Shown here: positions 51,007 to 58,092 of the stretch, piece after piece
Position numbering within the stretch: position 1 is the stretch's first letter
Layout: every line of letters begins with the position of its first letter
From: Clostridiales bacterium
GTDB taxonomy: Bacteria; Bacillota; Clostridia; Oscillospirales; Oscillospiraceae
Direction of reading: 5' to 3'
NCBI GenBank assembly: GCA_022782265.1
Contig: JALFOM010000117.1
Span: 1 to 58,092 of the forward strand
DNA: 58,092 nt
Translations under genes and position numbers: made by a program
Notes under the pieces: model-generated
The model's database searches: none
Seen by the model: the letters and a program-made list of their open reading frames with translations, nothing else
What the model was told of the DNA's origin: nothing

Positions 51007-52008
51007 ATGGCTCTGTTTGAAAACTACGACAGAAGAATCGCAAAGATCAACGCCGTCCTCTCCCAGTACGGCATCGGCTCCGTGGAGGAGTGCAGAGAGA
51101 TCTGCAAGGAAAAGGGCTTCGACCCCTATGAGATCGCCAAGAGCATCCAGCCCATCTGCTTTGAGAACGTCTGCTGGGCCTACTGCGTGGGCGCCGCCAT
51201 CGCCATCAAGTCCGGCGCAAAGAATGCTGCCGAGGCCGCAAAGCTCATCGGCGTGGGCCTGCAGAGCTTCTGCCTGGACGGCTCCGTGGCAGAGGACCGC
51301 AAGGTCGGTCTGGGCCACGGCAACCTGGGCGCAATGCTTCTCAGCGACGAGACCAAGTGCTTCGCCTTCCTGGCCGGCCACGAGTCCTTCGCCGCGGCAG
51401 AGGGCGCTATCGGCATCGTGAAGAACGCCAACAAGGCCCGCAAGGAGCCCCTGCGCGTTATCCTCAACGGTCTGGGCAAGGACGCCGCTCAGATCATCTC
51501 CCGTATCAACGGCTTCACCTATGTGCAGACCCAGTTTGACTACTTCACCGGCGAGCTGAAGGTCGTCCGTGAGATCCGCTACTCTGAGACCGAGCGTGCC
51601 GACGTCCGCTGCTACGGCTGCGACGATGTGCGCGAGGGCGTTGCCATCATGCACGCTGAGGGCGTTGACGTGTCCATCACCGGCAACTCCACCAACCCCA
51701 CCCGCTTCCAGCACCCCGTGGCAGGCACCTACAAGAAGGAGTGCATCGAGCAGGGCAAGAAGTACTTCTCCGTTGCCTCCGGCGGCGGCACCGGCCGCAC
51801 CCTGCACCCGGACAACATGGCAGCCGGCCCTGCTTCCTACGGCATGACCGATACCATGGGCCGTATGCACTCTGACGCGCAGTTTGCCGGTTCCTCCTCC
51901 GTCCCCGCTCACGTGGAGATGATGGGCTTCCTGGGCATGGGCAACAACCCCATGGTCGGCGCTACCGTCGCTGTGGCAGTCGCAGTGAACGAGGCACTGA
52001 ACAAGTAA
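51007..52008 (+). CDS. GGGtGRT family protein
   Basis: 333 residues, cytoplasmic. It contains the family-defining SVASGGGTGRTLHPDN near residues 257-272 and Cys residues in EECREICKEKG, PICFENVCWAYCVG and DVRCYGCDDVREG, enough for a metal or Fe-S site. RVILNGLGKDAAQIISRING and GMTDTMGRMHSDAQFAGSSS are other conserved runs. Very strong codon bias. Coupled to the scaffold-like gene upstream (AAAGGAGG before the ATG). Function unknown. Confidence 0.8.
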   Translation: MALFENYDRRIAKINAVLSQYGIGSVEECREICKEKGFDPYEIAKSIQPICFENVCWAYCVGAAIAIKSGAKNAAEAAKLIGVGLQSFCLDGSVAEDRKVGLGHGNLGAMLLSDETKCFAFLAGHESFAAAEGAIGIVKNANKARKEPLRVILNGLGKDAAQIISRINGFTYVQTQFDYFTGELKVVREIRYSETERADVRCYGCDDVREGVAIMHAEGVDVSITGNSTNPTRFQHPVAGTYKKECIEQGKKYFSVASGGGTGRTLHPDNMAAGPASYGMTDTMGRMHSDAQFAGSSSVPAHVEMMGFLGMGNNPMVGATVAVAVAVNEALNK

Positions 52009-52027
52009 TTTTTCCTTAAATCGCCTA

Positions 52028-52051
52028 ACGCCGCCACTTTCGTGGCGGCGT
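52028..52051 (+). terminator. Hairpin after the GGGtGRT gene
   Basis: ACGCCGCCA/TGGCGGCGT stem, loop CTTTCG. No T-run; it abuts the next, larger hairpin. Confidence 0.5.
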
Positions 52052-52110
52052 CAGACTGTAGACAAACCCGCTTTTGGCTTGGTCCAAAAGCGGGTTTGTC
52101 TACAGTCTGA
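52051..52110 (+). promoter_or_regulatory. 27-bp perfect hairpin abutting the hypB start
   Basis: Arms 52051-52077 and 52084-52110 pair perfectly around CTTGGT. The right arm ends five bases before the hypB ATG and replaces the usual ribosome-binding site. It may be a dispersed palindrome, a terminator-like element or a leader that controls translation. Confidence 0.7.
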
Positions 52111-52115
52111 AACAT

Positions 52116-52778
52116 ATGGAAGCCTATAAAGTATACGAAATCAAACAGAGCGTTTTTCAGGTAAACGACAATGAGGCGGATTTGCTTCGTCAGGAGCTCA
52201 GACAGCAGCATACTTTTCTGCTGAACCTGATGTCTTCTCCGGGAAGCGGCAAGACCACCACACTGACCCGGACGATTGAGAAGCTCAGAGAGGAAATGCG
52301 CATCGGCATTATGGAGGCGGACATAGACTCCGACGTTGATGCCAACAAGATCGCCCGGACGGGGACAAGAGTCATTCAGCTTCATACCGGCGGCATGTGC
52401 CACCTGGATGCGGGCATGACCAGACAGGGTCTGCGGGAATTCGGCACAGAGGGGCTTGACCTTGTAGTGCTTGAAAATGTGGGTAATCTGGTATGTCCGG
52501 CGGAGTTTGACACCGGCGCCGCCAAAAACGCCATGATCCTTTCTGTCCCGGAAGGACATGACAAGCCCCTGAAAAAATATCCGCTGATCTTTCAGGTGTG
52601 TGACGCGCTGATCATCAACAAGATCGATGTTCTGCCCTATTTTGATTTTGATCTGGAAAAGGTCACGGAATTTGCGCATATGCGCAACCCGAACCTGGAG
52701 ATATTCCCGATCAGCGCAAAAACAGGCGAAGGTGTTGACGCGTGGTGCGACTGGCTTCGCCGGCAGGTCAGAAATTGA
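52116..52778 (+). CDS. hypB: Hydrogenase/urease nickel incorporation GTPase HypB
   Basis: 220 residues of the SIMIBI GTPases. Walker A NLMSSPGSGKTTTLTRTI, IMEADIDSDVDANKI, the metal-site GGMCHLDAGM and LVVLENVGNLVCPAEFDTGA, then NKIDVLPYFDFDLEK. HypB delivers Ni to [NiFe]-hydrogenase and related enzymes. There is no N-terminal nickel-binding CxxCGC or His-rich tract. No hypA, hydrogenase or urease gene is in the window, so the client is unknown. The ATG 52116 (MEAYKVYEIKQSVFQ) fits family N-termini but lacks a ribosome-binding site. Confidence 0.92.
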   Translation: MEAYKVYEIKQSVFQVNDNEADLLRQELRQQHTFLLNLMSSPGSGKTTTLTRTIEKLREEMRIGIMEADIDSDVDANKIARTGTRVIQLHTGGMCHLDAGMTRQGLREFGTEGLDLVVLENVGNLVCPAEFDTGAAKNAMILSVPEGHDKPLKKYPLIFQVCDALIINKIDVLPYFDFDLEKVTEFAHMRNPNLEIFPISAKTGEGVDAWCDWLRRQVRN

Positions 52779-53120
52779 AACAATTTTTAAAGTCAGCATC
52801 TGATGCCGCAGACTGCACTCCACTCTGGGCGTGCTTCCCCTTGTGTCCGTTGCCGGCTCCTTTCTCTATCTGTTTTGCAGGCTGCGCTCAGACCGGAAGG
52901 GGAACTGAACAGGGCCATAATCCGGCCTGACCGCGGGAAAAAAGGAAATAATATTGAGATAAAGATTATCTTATCCTGAATAGCTTTATGTAAAAACTTT
53001 GTAAAGCAAAATTGTAGGAAAAGTAAAATTTTTCGATTTGTTTTGTGAGAAACGGAAAAAATGGAATTCATAAACGTGCAAAATGCACAATTCTTCGCAT
53101 ATTCGGCCTTTGGAGACTGG
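52779..53120. other. AT-rich intergenic region with a Fur-like box
   Basis: No gene is seen. GATAAAGATTATCTTATC at 52958-52975 is an imperfect palindrome resembling a Fur box (GATAATGATAATCATTATC), upstream of an iron-type ABC importer. Confidence 0.45.
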
Positions 53121-53149
53121 TTGACAATCTGACAAGCGGGCGATAAAAT
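53121..53149 (+). promoter_or_regulatory. Promoter of the iron-type ABC operon
   Basis: TTGACA (53121-53126), a 17-base spacer and TAAAAT (53144-53149), 50 bases before the start codon. Confidence 0.75.
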
Positions 53150-53199
53150 TTACTAAAGGGCTTGTCCCAAAACAAAAATCTGAAAAACGGAGGATGAAA

Positions 53200-54273
53200 A
53201 TGAAAAAATATCTTGCATTGCTGCTTGCTCTGGCAATGGTATTCGCCCTGTGCGCCTGCGGAGGAAGCGCTGCTCCCGCTGAGACTCCCGCACCCGAATC
53301 CGCTGCCCCTGCAGAGGAAACGCCCGCCGAGCCCACCGAAAAGGCCCCCGAGGACTATACCGGCAACCTGGTTGTCTACTCTCCCCATGACGCAGACCCC
53401 CTGAACGCCGGCGTTGAGATGTTCCGTCAGGCCTACCCCAACATCAACGTTGAGGTCATCGCAGCCGGCACCGGCGAGCTGTGCCAGCGCGTTGTGGCTG
53501 AGTCCGCCAATCCCCAGGGCGACGTGCTGTGGGGCGGCGGCGCCGACACTCTGGCCGCCTACACCGACTATTTTGCCCCCTACGTCTGCGCCAATGACGA
53601 CGTGATCGACGAGGCCTACAAGGACGCAAACGACCTGTGGATCGGCGAGTCCCCCCTGCCCATGGTGTTCATCTACAACAAGACCCTCATCGACGAGGCT
53701 GATGTTCCCACCACCTGGGAAGGCCTGTGCGACGAGTCCCTGAAGGGCAAGATCGCCTACGCCTCTCCCGCCAAGTCCGGCTCCGCTTACACCCAGCTGT
53801 GCACCATGCTCTTCAGCCAGCCCACGCTGGACGAAGGCTGGGCCCTGGTGGAGAAATTCATCGCCAACCTGGACGGAAAGATCCAGGACTCCTCCGGCAA
53901 CTGCCACAAGCTGGTGGCCTCCGGCGAGTATACTCTGGGCGTGACTATTGAGAAGTCCGCTGTCCTGTACAACGATAACCCGGATATTGGCTATGTGTAC
54001 CCGGAGAAGAACTCTGCTGTTCCCGACGGCGTGGCTCTCATTAAGAACTGCCCCAACGAAGAGAATGCCAAGCTGTTCATCGACTTTGTCACCGGCCTTG
54101 AGTGCCAGACCGCGCAGAACGCCGACTGGGCCCGCCGCCCTGTCCGCAGTGACCTGACTCCCGTTGGCCTGTGCGAGCTCAGCGAGCTTGACCTGGGCGA
54201 TTACGACTTCGCCTATGCCGCCACCGAGAAGGAATCCATCGTAGAAAAGTGGAACGACCTGACCGTGGGCTGA
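53200..54273 (+). CDS. ABC transporter substrate-binding lipoprotein, iron(III) type
   Basis: 357 residues. A lipoprotein signal (MKKYLALLLALAMVFALCAC) and an Ala/Pro/Glu spacer are followed by an FbpA/AfuA-like family 1 binding protein: NLVVYSPHDADPLNAGVEMF, GTGELCQRVVAESANPQGDV, SPAKSGSAYTQLCTMLF. Close relatives bind Fe(III); phosphonate, thiamine and polyamine binders share the fold. CGGAGG lies six bases before ATG 53200; the ATG at 53194 touches it and is unlikely. It begins an operon with its ATPase and permease. Confidence 0.85.
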   Translation: MKKYLALLLALAMVFALCACGGSAAPAETPAPESAAPAEETPAEPTEKAPEDYTGNLVVYSPHDADPLNAGVEMFRQAYPNINVEVIAAGTGELCQRVVAESANPQGDVLWGGGADTLAAYTDYFAPYVCANDDVIDEAYKDANDLWIGESPLPMVFIYNKTLIDEADVPTTWEGLCDESLKGKIAYASPAKSGSAYTQLCTMLFSQPTLDEGWALVEKFIANLDGKIQDSSGNCHKLVASGEYTLGVTIEKSAVLYNDNPDIGYVYPEKNSAVPDGVALIKNCPNEENAKLFIDFVTGLECQTAQNADWARRPVRSDLTPVGLCELSELDLGDYDFAYAATEKESIVEKWNDLTVG

Positions 54274-54291
54274 TTGTTAAAGCATGAAACA

Positions 54292-54321
54292 ACAGGGGAG
54301 GCGTGTAAATGCGTCTCCCCT
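54292..54321 (+). other. Hairpin between binding-protein and ATPase genes
   Basis: CAGGGGAGGCG pairs with CGTCTCCCCTG around an eight-base loop. It is well placed to protect the binding-protein mRNA and to reduce downstream expression, as is usual in ABC operons. Confidence 0.55.
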
Positions 54322-54403
54322 GAAGTTGATTTATGCAGCTGAAAAGAACGCCGCCCGGCTGGGGCTGTGCTGTTTTGAACTGTATGAAACGGGAGGACAA
54401 ACT

Positions 54404-55477
54404 ATGAGCAATGCTGTAATCATCAAGGACGCCGTAAAGCGCTACGGCGATTTTACCGCTCTGTGCGGCGTGTCACTGGACATCCGGGAGGGAGAGTTTT
54501 TCACGCTGCTTGGCCCCTCCGGCTGCGGCAAGACCACGCTTCTGCGCATGATCGCCGGCTTCAACTCCATCGAGGGCGGCGACTTCTACTTCGGCGAAAA
54601 GCGGATAAATGACGTTCCCGCCCACAAGAGGGATATCGGCATGGTGTTTCAGAACTACGCCATCTTTCCCCACCTGACGGTGAGGGAGAACGTGGCCTAC
54701 GGCCTGAAGGCCCGCAAGGTCCCCAAGGCCCAGATCGGCCCCAGGGTGGATGAGGCCCTGGAGCTGGTGCAGATCTCCCATCTGGCGGACCGCAAGCCCA
54801 ACGAGCTGTCCGGCGGCCAGCAGCAGCGCGTGGCGCTGGCCCGCGCCTTCGTCATCGAGCCCAGCGTACTGCTGATGGACGAGCCTCTGTCCAACCTGGA
54901 CGCCAAGCTCAGGGTGCAGATGCGCTCCGTCATCAAAAAGCTTCAGCGCCGCCTGGGCATTACTACCATCTACGTTACCCACGACCAGGAGGAGGCTCTG
55001 GCCATTTCCGACCGGATCGCCGTCATGAAGGACGGCCATATCATGCAGATCGGCACGCCCAACGAGATATACGCCAAGCCCCAGAATCCCTTTGTGGCGG
55101 GCTTTATCGGCGTCAGCAACTTCCTGGACTGCGATGTGATGGCAGCCGGGGGTAAGGCGAAGGTCACCATACAAAACGAACTGAGCATTGAGGTCCCCGC
55201 CTGCCGGGATTACGAGGGCAAGGGCAGTCTGTCCGCCCGCCCGGAGCAGCTTTTCTTCGCGGAGGAGGGTATGCCCGGAACAGTGCTGTTCTCCACCTTC
55301 CTGGGGGACTTTATCGAGTATGAGATACAGCTGGACAACGGGCAGAGCCTGATCGTCAACGAGTACACCAAGGATACCTCCGACGTCCACCCGGATGGGG
55401 AGAAGGTGCACCTGCGCTTTGATCCGCTGCGCGTCAGCCTCTATGAGGCGGAATCCGGGGAGGTGCTGAGCCTGTGA
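54404..55477 (+). CDS. ABC transporter ATP-binding protein (FbpC/PotA type)
   Basis: 357 residues. Walker A GPSGCGKTTLLRMIAGF, Q-loop VFQNYAIFPHLTV, signature LSGGQQQRVALARAF, Walker B LLMDEPLSNLDAKLR and a C-terminal TOBE domain from about 240. It energises import with the adjacent binding protein and permease. The start is ATG 54404 after GGGAGG; an upstream in-frame ATG at 54284 would run through the intercistronic hairpin. It overlaps the permease gene by four bases (GTGA). Confidence 0.93.
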   Translation: MSNAVIIKDAVKRYGDFTALCGVSLDIREGEFFTLLGPSGCGKTTLLRMIAGFNSIEGGDFYFGEKRINDVPAHKRDIGMVFQNYAIFPHLTVRENVAYGLKARKVPKAQIGPRVDEALELVQISHLADRKPNELSGGQQQRVALARAFVIEPSVLLMDEPLSNLDAKLRVQMRSVIKKLQRRLGITTIYVTHDQEEALAISDRIAVMKDGHIMQIGTPNEIYAKPQNPFVAGFIGVSNFLDCDVMAAGGKAKVTIQNELSIEVPACRDYEGKGSLSARPEQLFFAEEGMPGTVLFSTFLGDFIEYEIQLDNGQSLIVNEYTKDTSDVHPDGEKVHLRFDPLRVSLYEAESGEVLSL

Positions 55478-57135
55478 AAACAAAGCTTGGCTCCCGCTGG
55501 CGGCCGGATTTCTGGTTCTTTGCCAAGATCATCGTGATTGCGGCCATGTGCCTGTTCATCGTCTATCCCTTTTACACCATTCTGACCAAGAGCGTCTTTT
55601 CCAATAAGGTCGAGGGCCTGACGCTGTATAACTTCATCCGCTTCTTCACCAAGCCCTATTACTACCAGACACTGATCCGCTCCATGGTGGTCTGTTTTGC
55701 CACGGTGTTCACCACCACCCTGATCGGCGTGCCCATCGCCTACCTGATGACCCGCTACAATATCCCGGGCAAGAAGATCCTGCACATCTTCATCATCATG
55801 AGTCTGATGAGCCCCCCTTTCATTGGGGCCTACTCCTGGATCATTCTGCTGGGCCGAAACGGCCTGCTGGCAAAGCTCTTTGCCACCTTCGGCGCCACCG
55901 CGCCCACCATCTACGGGCGGGGCGGCATCATCTTCGTGTTTACCCTGCATCTTTTCCCCTATATCTACCTGTACACCTCCGGCGCCATGAACAGCATCGA
56001 CAGCTCTCTGGAGGAGGCTGCGGAGAATCTGGGCATGAGCAAGCTGCGCCGCATCTGGACCATCACTCTGCCGGTCATCCTGCCTTCCATTCTGGCAGGC
56101 TGCATCATGGTCTTTATGACCTGTCTGGCAGACTTCGGCACCCCCATGCTGCTGGGCGAGGGCTATACGGTACTGCCGGTGCTGGTGTATAACGAGTATA
56201 TGTCGGAAAGCGCGGTAAACCCCTATATGGCCTCCACGTTGTCGGTAATCATCGTCAGCTGCTCGCTGCTGATGCTCACCTTCCAGAAGCTGGTGGTGGA
56301 TAAGCGCAACTACACCATGAGCTCCATGCGTCCCCCGCAGGAGACCCAGCTCCACGGCTGGCGGCGTTTCGCAGTCTCCGCGCCCATCTTCCTGGTGGTG
56401 TTTGTGGCCTTCCTGCCCCAGATCGTGGTGGTCTGCCAGTCCTTTGTGGAGCGCAGCTTCTCTGGCATGGTCAAGGGCATCAACCTGAATAACTACCGGG
56501 CCATCCTGTCCCGCCTGGGCACCAACATCCGAAACACCTATGTGTTCTCCCTGATCGCCATCGTGTTCATCATCATCCTGGGCATCATCGTGTCCTACAT
56601 TCTGGTACGCAAAAAGGGAAAAGTGGCCAATATTATCGACACGCTGATCATGTTCCCCTTTGTCATTCCCGGTTCTGTACTGGGTATCGGCCTGATCGTG
56701 GCCTTCAACCGCAAGCCCGTGATCCTGGTGGGCACCGCGGCCATTATGATCATCTCCTATGTGATCCGAAAGCTGCCCTATACTGTCCGCTCCGGCTCGG
56801 CCTTCCTGTACCAGATGGACCCGTCCATTGAGGAGGCCTCCATCAACCTGGGCGTATCGCCCATGAAGACCTTCTTCACGGTTACGGCCCGCATGATGCT
56901 GCCGGGCATCATGTCCGGCGCGGTGCTCAGCTGGATCACCTGCATCAACGAGCTGTCCAGCTCCATCATGCTGTACAGCGGCAAGACCTCCACCATCGCC
57001 GTGGCCATCTATCAGGAGGTGGTGCGTATGAGCGACGGTACTGCCGCCGCCCTGGCCACCATACTGACCCTTACCACCATCATCTCCCTGCTGATTGTGT
57101 TCCGGGCGACAAAAGGAAAGGTAAAGATCGTCTGA
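55474..57135 (+). CDS. ABC transporter permease, two-domain FbpB type
   Basis: 553 residues: two homologous halves of about six helices each. EAA loops are SLEEAAENLGMSKLRRIWTI and SIEEASINLGVSPMKTFFTV. Such tandem permeases serve iron(III), 2-aminoethylphosphonate and similar importers. The start is GTG 55474 overlapping the ATPase stop. The HAD gene overlaps its stop by one base. Confidence 0.92.
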   Translation: MKTKLGSRWRPDFWFFAKIIVIAAMCLFIVYPFYTILTKSVFSNKVEGLTLYNFIRFFTKPYYYQTLIRSMVVCFATVFTTTLIGVPIAYLMTRYNIPGKKILHIFIIMSLMSPPFIGAYSWIILLGRNGLLAKLFATFGATAPTIYGRGGIIFVFTLHLFPYIYLYTSGAMNSIDSSLEEAAENLGMSKLRRIWTITLPVILPSILAGCIMVFMTCLADFGTPMLLGEGYTVLPVLVYNEYMSESAVNPYMASTLSVIIVSCSLLMLTFQKLVVDKRNYTMSSMRPPQETQLHGWRRFAVSAPIFLVVFVAFLPQIVVVCQSFVERSFSGMVKGINLNNYRAILSRLGTNIRNTYVFSLIAIVFIIILGIIVSYILVRKKGKVANIIDTLIMFPFVIPGSVLGIGLIVAFNRKPVILVGTAAIMIISYVIRKLPYTVRSGSAFLYQMDPSIEEASINLGVSPMKTFFTVTARMMLPGIMSGAVLSWITCINELSSSIMLYSGKTSTIAVAIYQEVVRMSDGTAAALATILTLTTIISLLIVFRATKGKVKIV

Positions 57136-57749
57136 TGATAAAAAACATTGTTTTTGATATGGGCAACGTTCTTCTGCGCTTTGAGCCGGAGCTTTTCATC
57201 CAACGGCTGGGCGTGACGCCGGAGGACCGGCGGACGCTGCTCATTGAGGTGTTCCGCTCTCTGGAGTGGGCCAAAATGGACCGGGGCAGCCTGACGGAGC
57301 GTCAGGCGGCGGAGCTGATCTGCCGGAGAGTACCGGAGCGCCTGCACAGTGCGGTTCACAGCCTGACTGACCAGTGGGAGAGGCCCATCCTGCCTGTGGA
57401 GGGCAGCTACGAGCTGGTGGAGGAGCTGAAGGAAAAGGGCTACGGCCTGTATCTCCTCTCCAATGCCAGCTACCGGCAGCACGATTACTGGCCCCTGATC
57501 CCCTGCAGCAGGTTCTTTGACGGCACCCTCATCTCTGCCGACGTGAAGCTGGTCAAGCCCCAGCCGGAGATCTACCGGCTGCTGTTCGAAAAATTTTCCC
57601 TGGTTCCGGAGGAGTGCTTCTTTGTAGACGATTCTCCGGCAAACGTGGAGGGGGCGGGCTTCTGCGGAATGGCCGGCGCGGTATTCAACAATGGTGTCCC
57701 CGCCCTGCGAAAGGCCCTGCGAAATGCGGGCGTGCCTGTGGCGGAATAG
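57135..57749 (+). CDS. HAD-superfamily (subclass IA) phosphatase
   Basis: 204 residues. Motif I IVFDMGNVLLRF has the nucleophile Asp8; the second usual Asp is Gly, as in YihX-type sugar phosphatases and epoxide-hydrolase N-domains. Motif II LLSNAS, motif III lysine in LVKPQPEIY and motif IV FVDDSPANVEGA are intact. The helical cap lies between motifs I and II. The substrate is probably a sugar or nucleotide phosphate. It is translationally coupled to the permease gene, which is an odd partner. Confidence 0.88.
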   Translation: MIKNIVFDMGNVLLRFEPELFIQRLGVTPEDRRTLLIEVFRSLEWAKMDRGSLTERQAAELICRRVPERLHSAVHSLTDQWERPILPVEGSYELVEELKEKGYGLYLLSNASYRQHDYWPLIPCSRFFDGTLISADVKLVKPQPEIYRLLFEKFSLVPEECFFVDDSPANVEGAGFCGMAGAVFNNGVPALRKALRNAGVPVAE

Positions 57750-57774
57750 AGCCGAACAAACCCAGCGCTGATTA

Positions 57775-57815
57775 TAAAAAAGCTCCTCCGTATGAGCCAA
57801 ACGGAGGAGCTTTTT
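57775..57815 (+). terminator. Terminator of the ABC-HAD operon
   Basis: AAAAAAGCTCCTCCGT pairs with ACGGAGGAGCTTTTT; strong stem and T-run. Confidence 0.85.
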
Positions 57816-57837
57816 ACAGGAGGGTTCCCGGCAGCTA

Positions 57838-58092
57838 AAAAGGGTCATTCTGAACCGCGAATGCGGTGAAGAATCCCGTGGTTAGAACATAATGCGTTAC
57901 CATACGGGATCCTTCGCTGCGCTCAGGATGACAGAAGGCTTTTGTATGAACAATAAGCATCCACCGGCGAAGCCGGTGGTTTTGCTTATGCGGGCAAAGC
58001 CCTCTGTTCCTCGCGCACGCGTAGAACGCGTAATACGGTCTGCCAATTGCGTAGGGCCTGTTACTTGCTGCCCGTAAACGGGCCTACTTCAC
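57838..58092. repeat. Dispersed repeat cluster at the window end
   Basis: GTCATTCTGAACCG at 57844 repeats the motif at 148; TGAAGAATC and AGGATGACAG flanks form the usual head and tail of this element type. CCACCGGCGAAGCCGGTGG at 57961-57979 is a second palindrome. No gene is convincing in the last 340 bases. Confidence 0.6.

Overview
The window (about 58 kb, GC-rich at roughly 60 percent by eye) looks like chromosome of an endospore-forming, anaerobic, gut-type Clostridia, most like the Oscillospiraceae (Flavonifractor/Lawsonibacter/Intestinimonas-like). The evidence is spoVAD/spoVAE, a large Firmicutes-type SRP RNA just upstream of dnaX, clostridial gene orders such as recA-recX and pgk-tpiA-gpmI, several anaerobe enzymes (enoate-reductase-like flavoprotein, radical SAM proteins, FeoAB) and short dispersed palindromic repeats. 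The species is an inference.

Layout. 1-2.6 kb: enoate-reductase-like Fe-S flavoprotein. 2.7-4.1 kb (minus): spoVAD-spoVAE. 4.1-7.1 kb: copper module, with two CsoR-type operators, csoR and copA, whose 3' end encodes a CopZ-like domain preceded by its own ribosome-binding site. 7.2-8.8 kb: an AhpF-like flavoprotein with permuted domain order. 8.77-9.27 kb: an internally deleted IS5-family element with a TTAG target duplication. 9.3-11.7 kb: GH31 glycosidase. 11.7-14.8 kb: an AT-rich island of small membrane-protein genes on the minus strand, several carrying frameshifts, a stop or a truncation. 15.0-17.7 kb: tRNA-Ala(CGC), a tRNA remnant, SRP RNA, dnaX and ebfC. 17.7-23.7 kb: lipoprotein, GH2 glycosidase, nagB, an AGCS symporter and a DUF1002 secreted protein.

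23.7-32.4 kb (minus) is a long housekeeping run: two-component system, DUF1385 membrane protein, prmC, recA, recX, rimO, pgsA, cysS. 32.6-36.2 kb is a ferrous-iron locus (feoA, feoA2, feoB, a Cys-rich FeoB-associated peptide and an HMA protein) with three iron-box-like palindromes. 36.2-39.6 kb encodes a TetM/EF-G-like GTPase fused to a Rae1-like NYN nuclease domain, overlapping a YlmH-type S4 gene; this is the most intriguing unit here. 39.8-43.8 kb: pepT, an MFS transporter, a CBM9-like protein and an N-acetylhexosamine-kinase-like gene with an apparent internal deletion. 43.8-45.8 kb (minus): an FMN alpha-hydroxyacid oxidase-like enzyme and a radical SAM protein. 46.0-50.1 kb: trmL and lower-glycolysis genes. 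50.3-52.0 kb: a conserved but uncharacterised pair (Fe-S-scaffold-like protein plus GGGtGRT protein). 52.1 kb: a lone hypB behind a 27-bp hairpin. 53.2-57.7 kb: an iron(III)-type ABC importer with a HAD phosphatase. The last 340 bp hold dispersed repeats.

Together the window is mostly core metabolism and information processing, with metal homeostasis (Cu, Fe(II), Fe(III), Ni) over-represented, one decaying accessory island near a tRNA/SRP RNA cluster, and two or three uncharacterised but clearly organised gene units.
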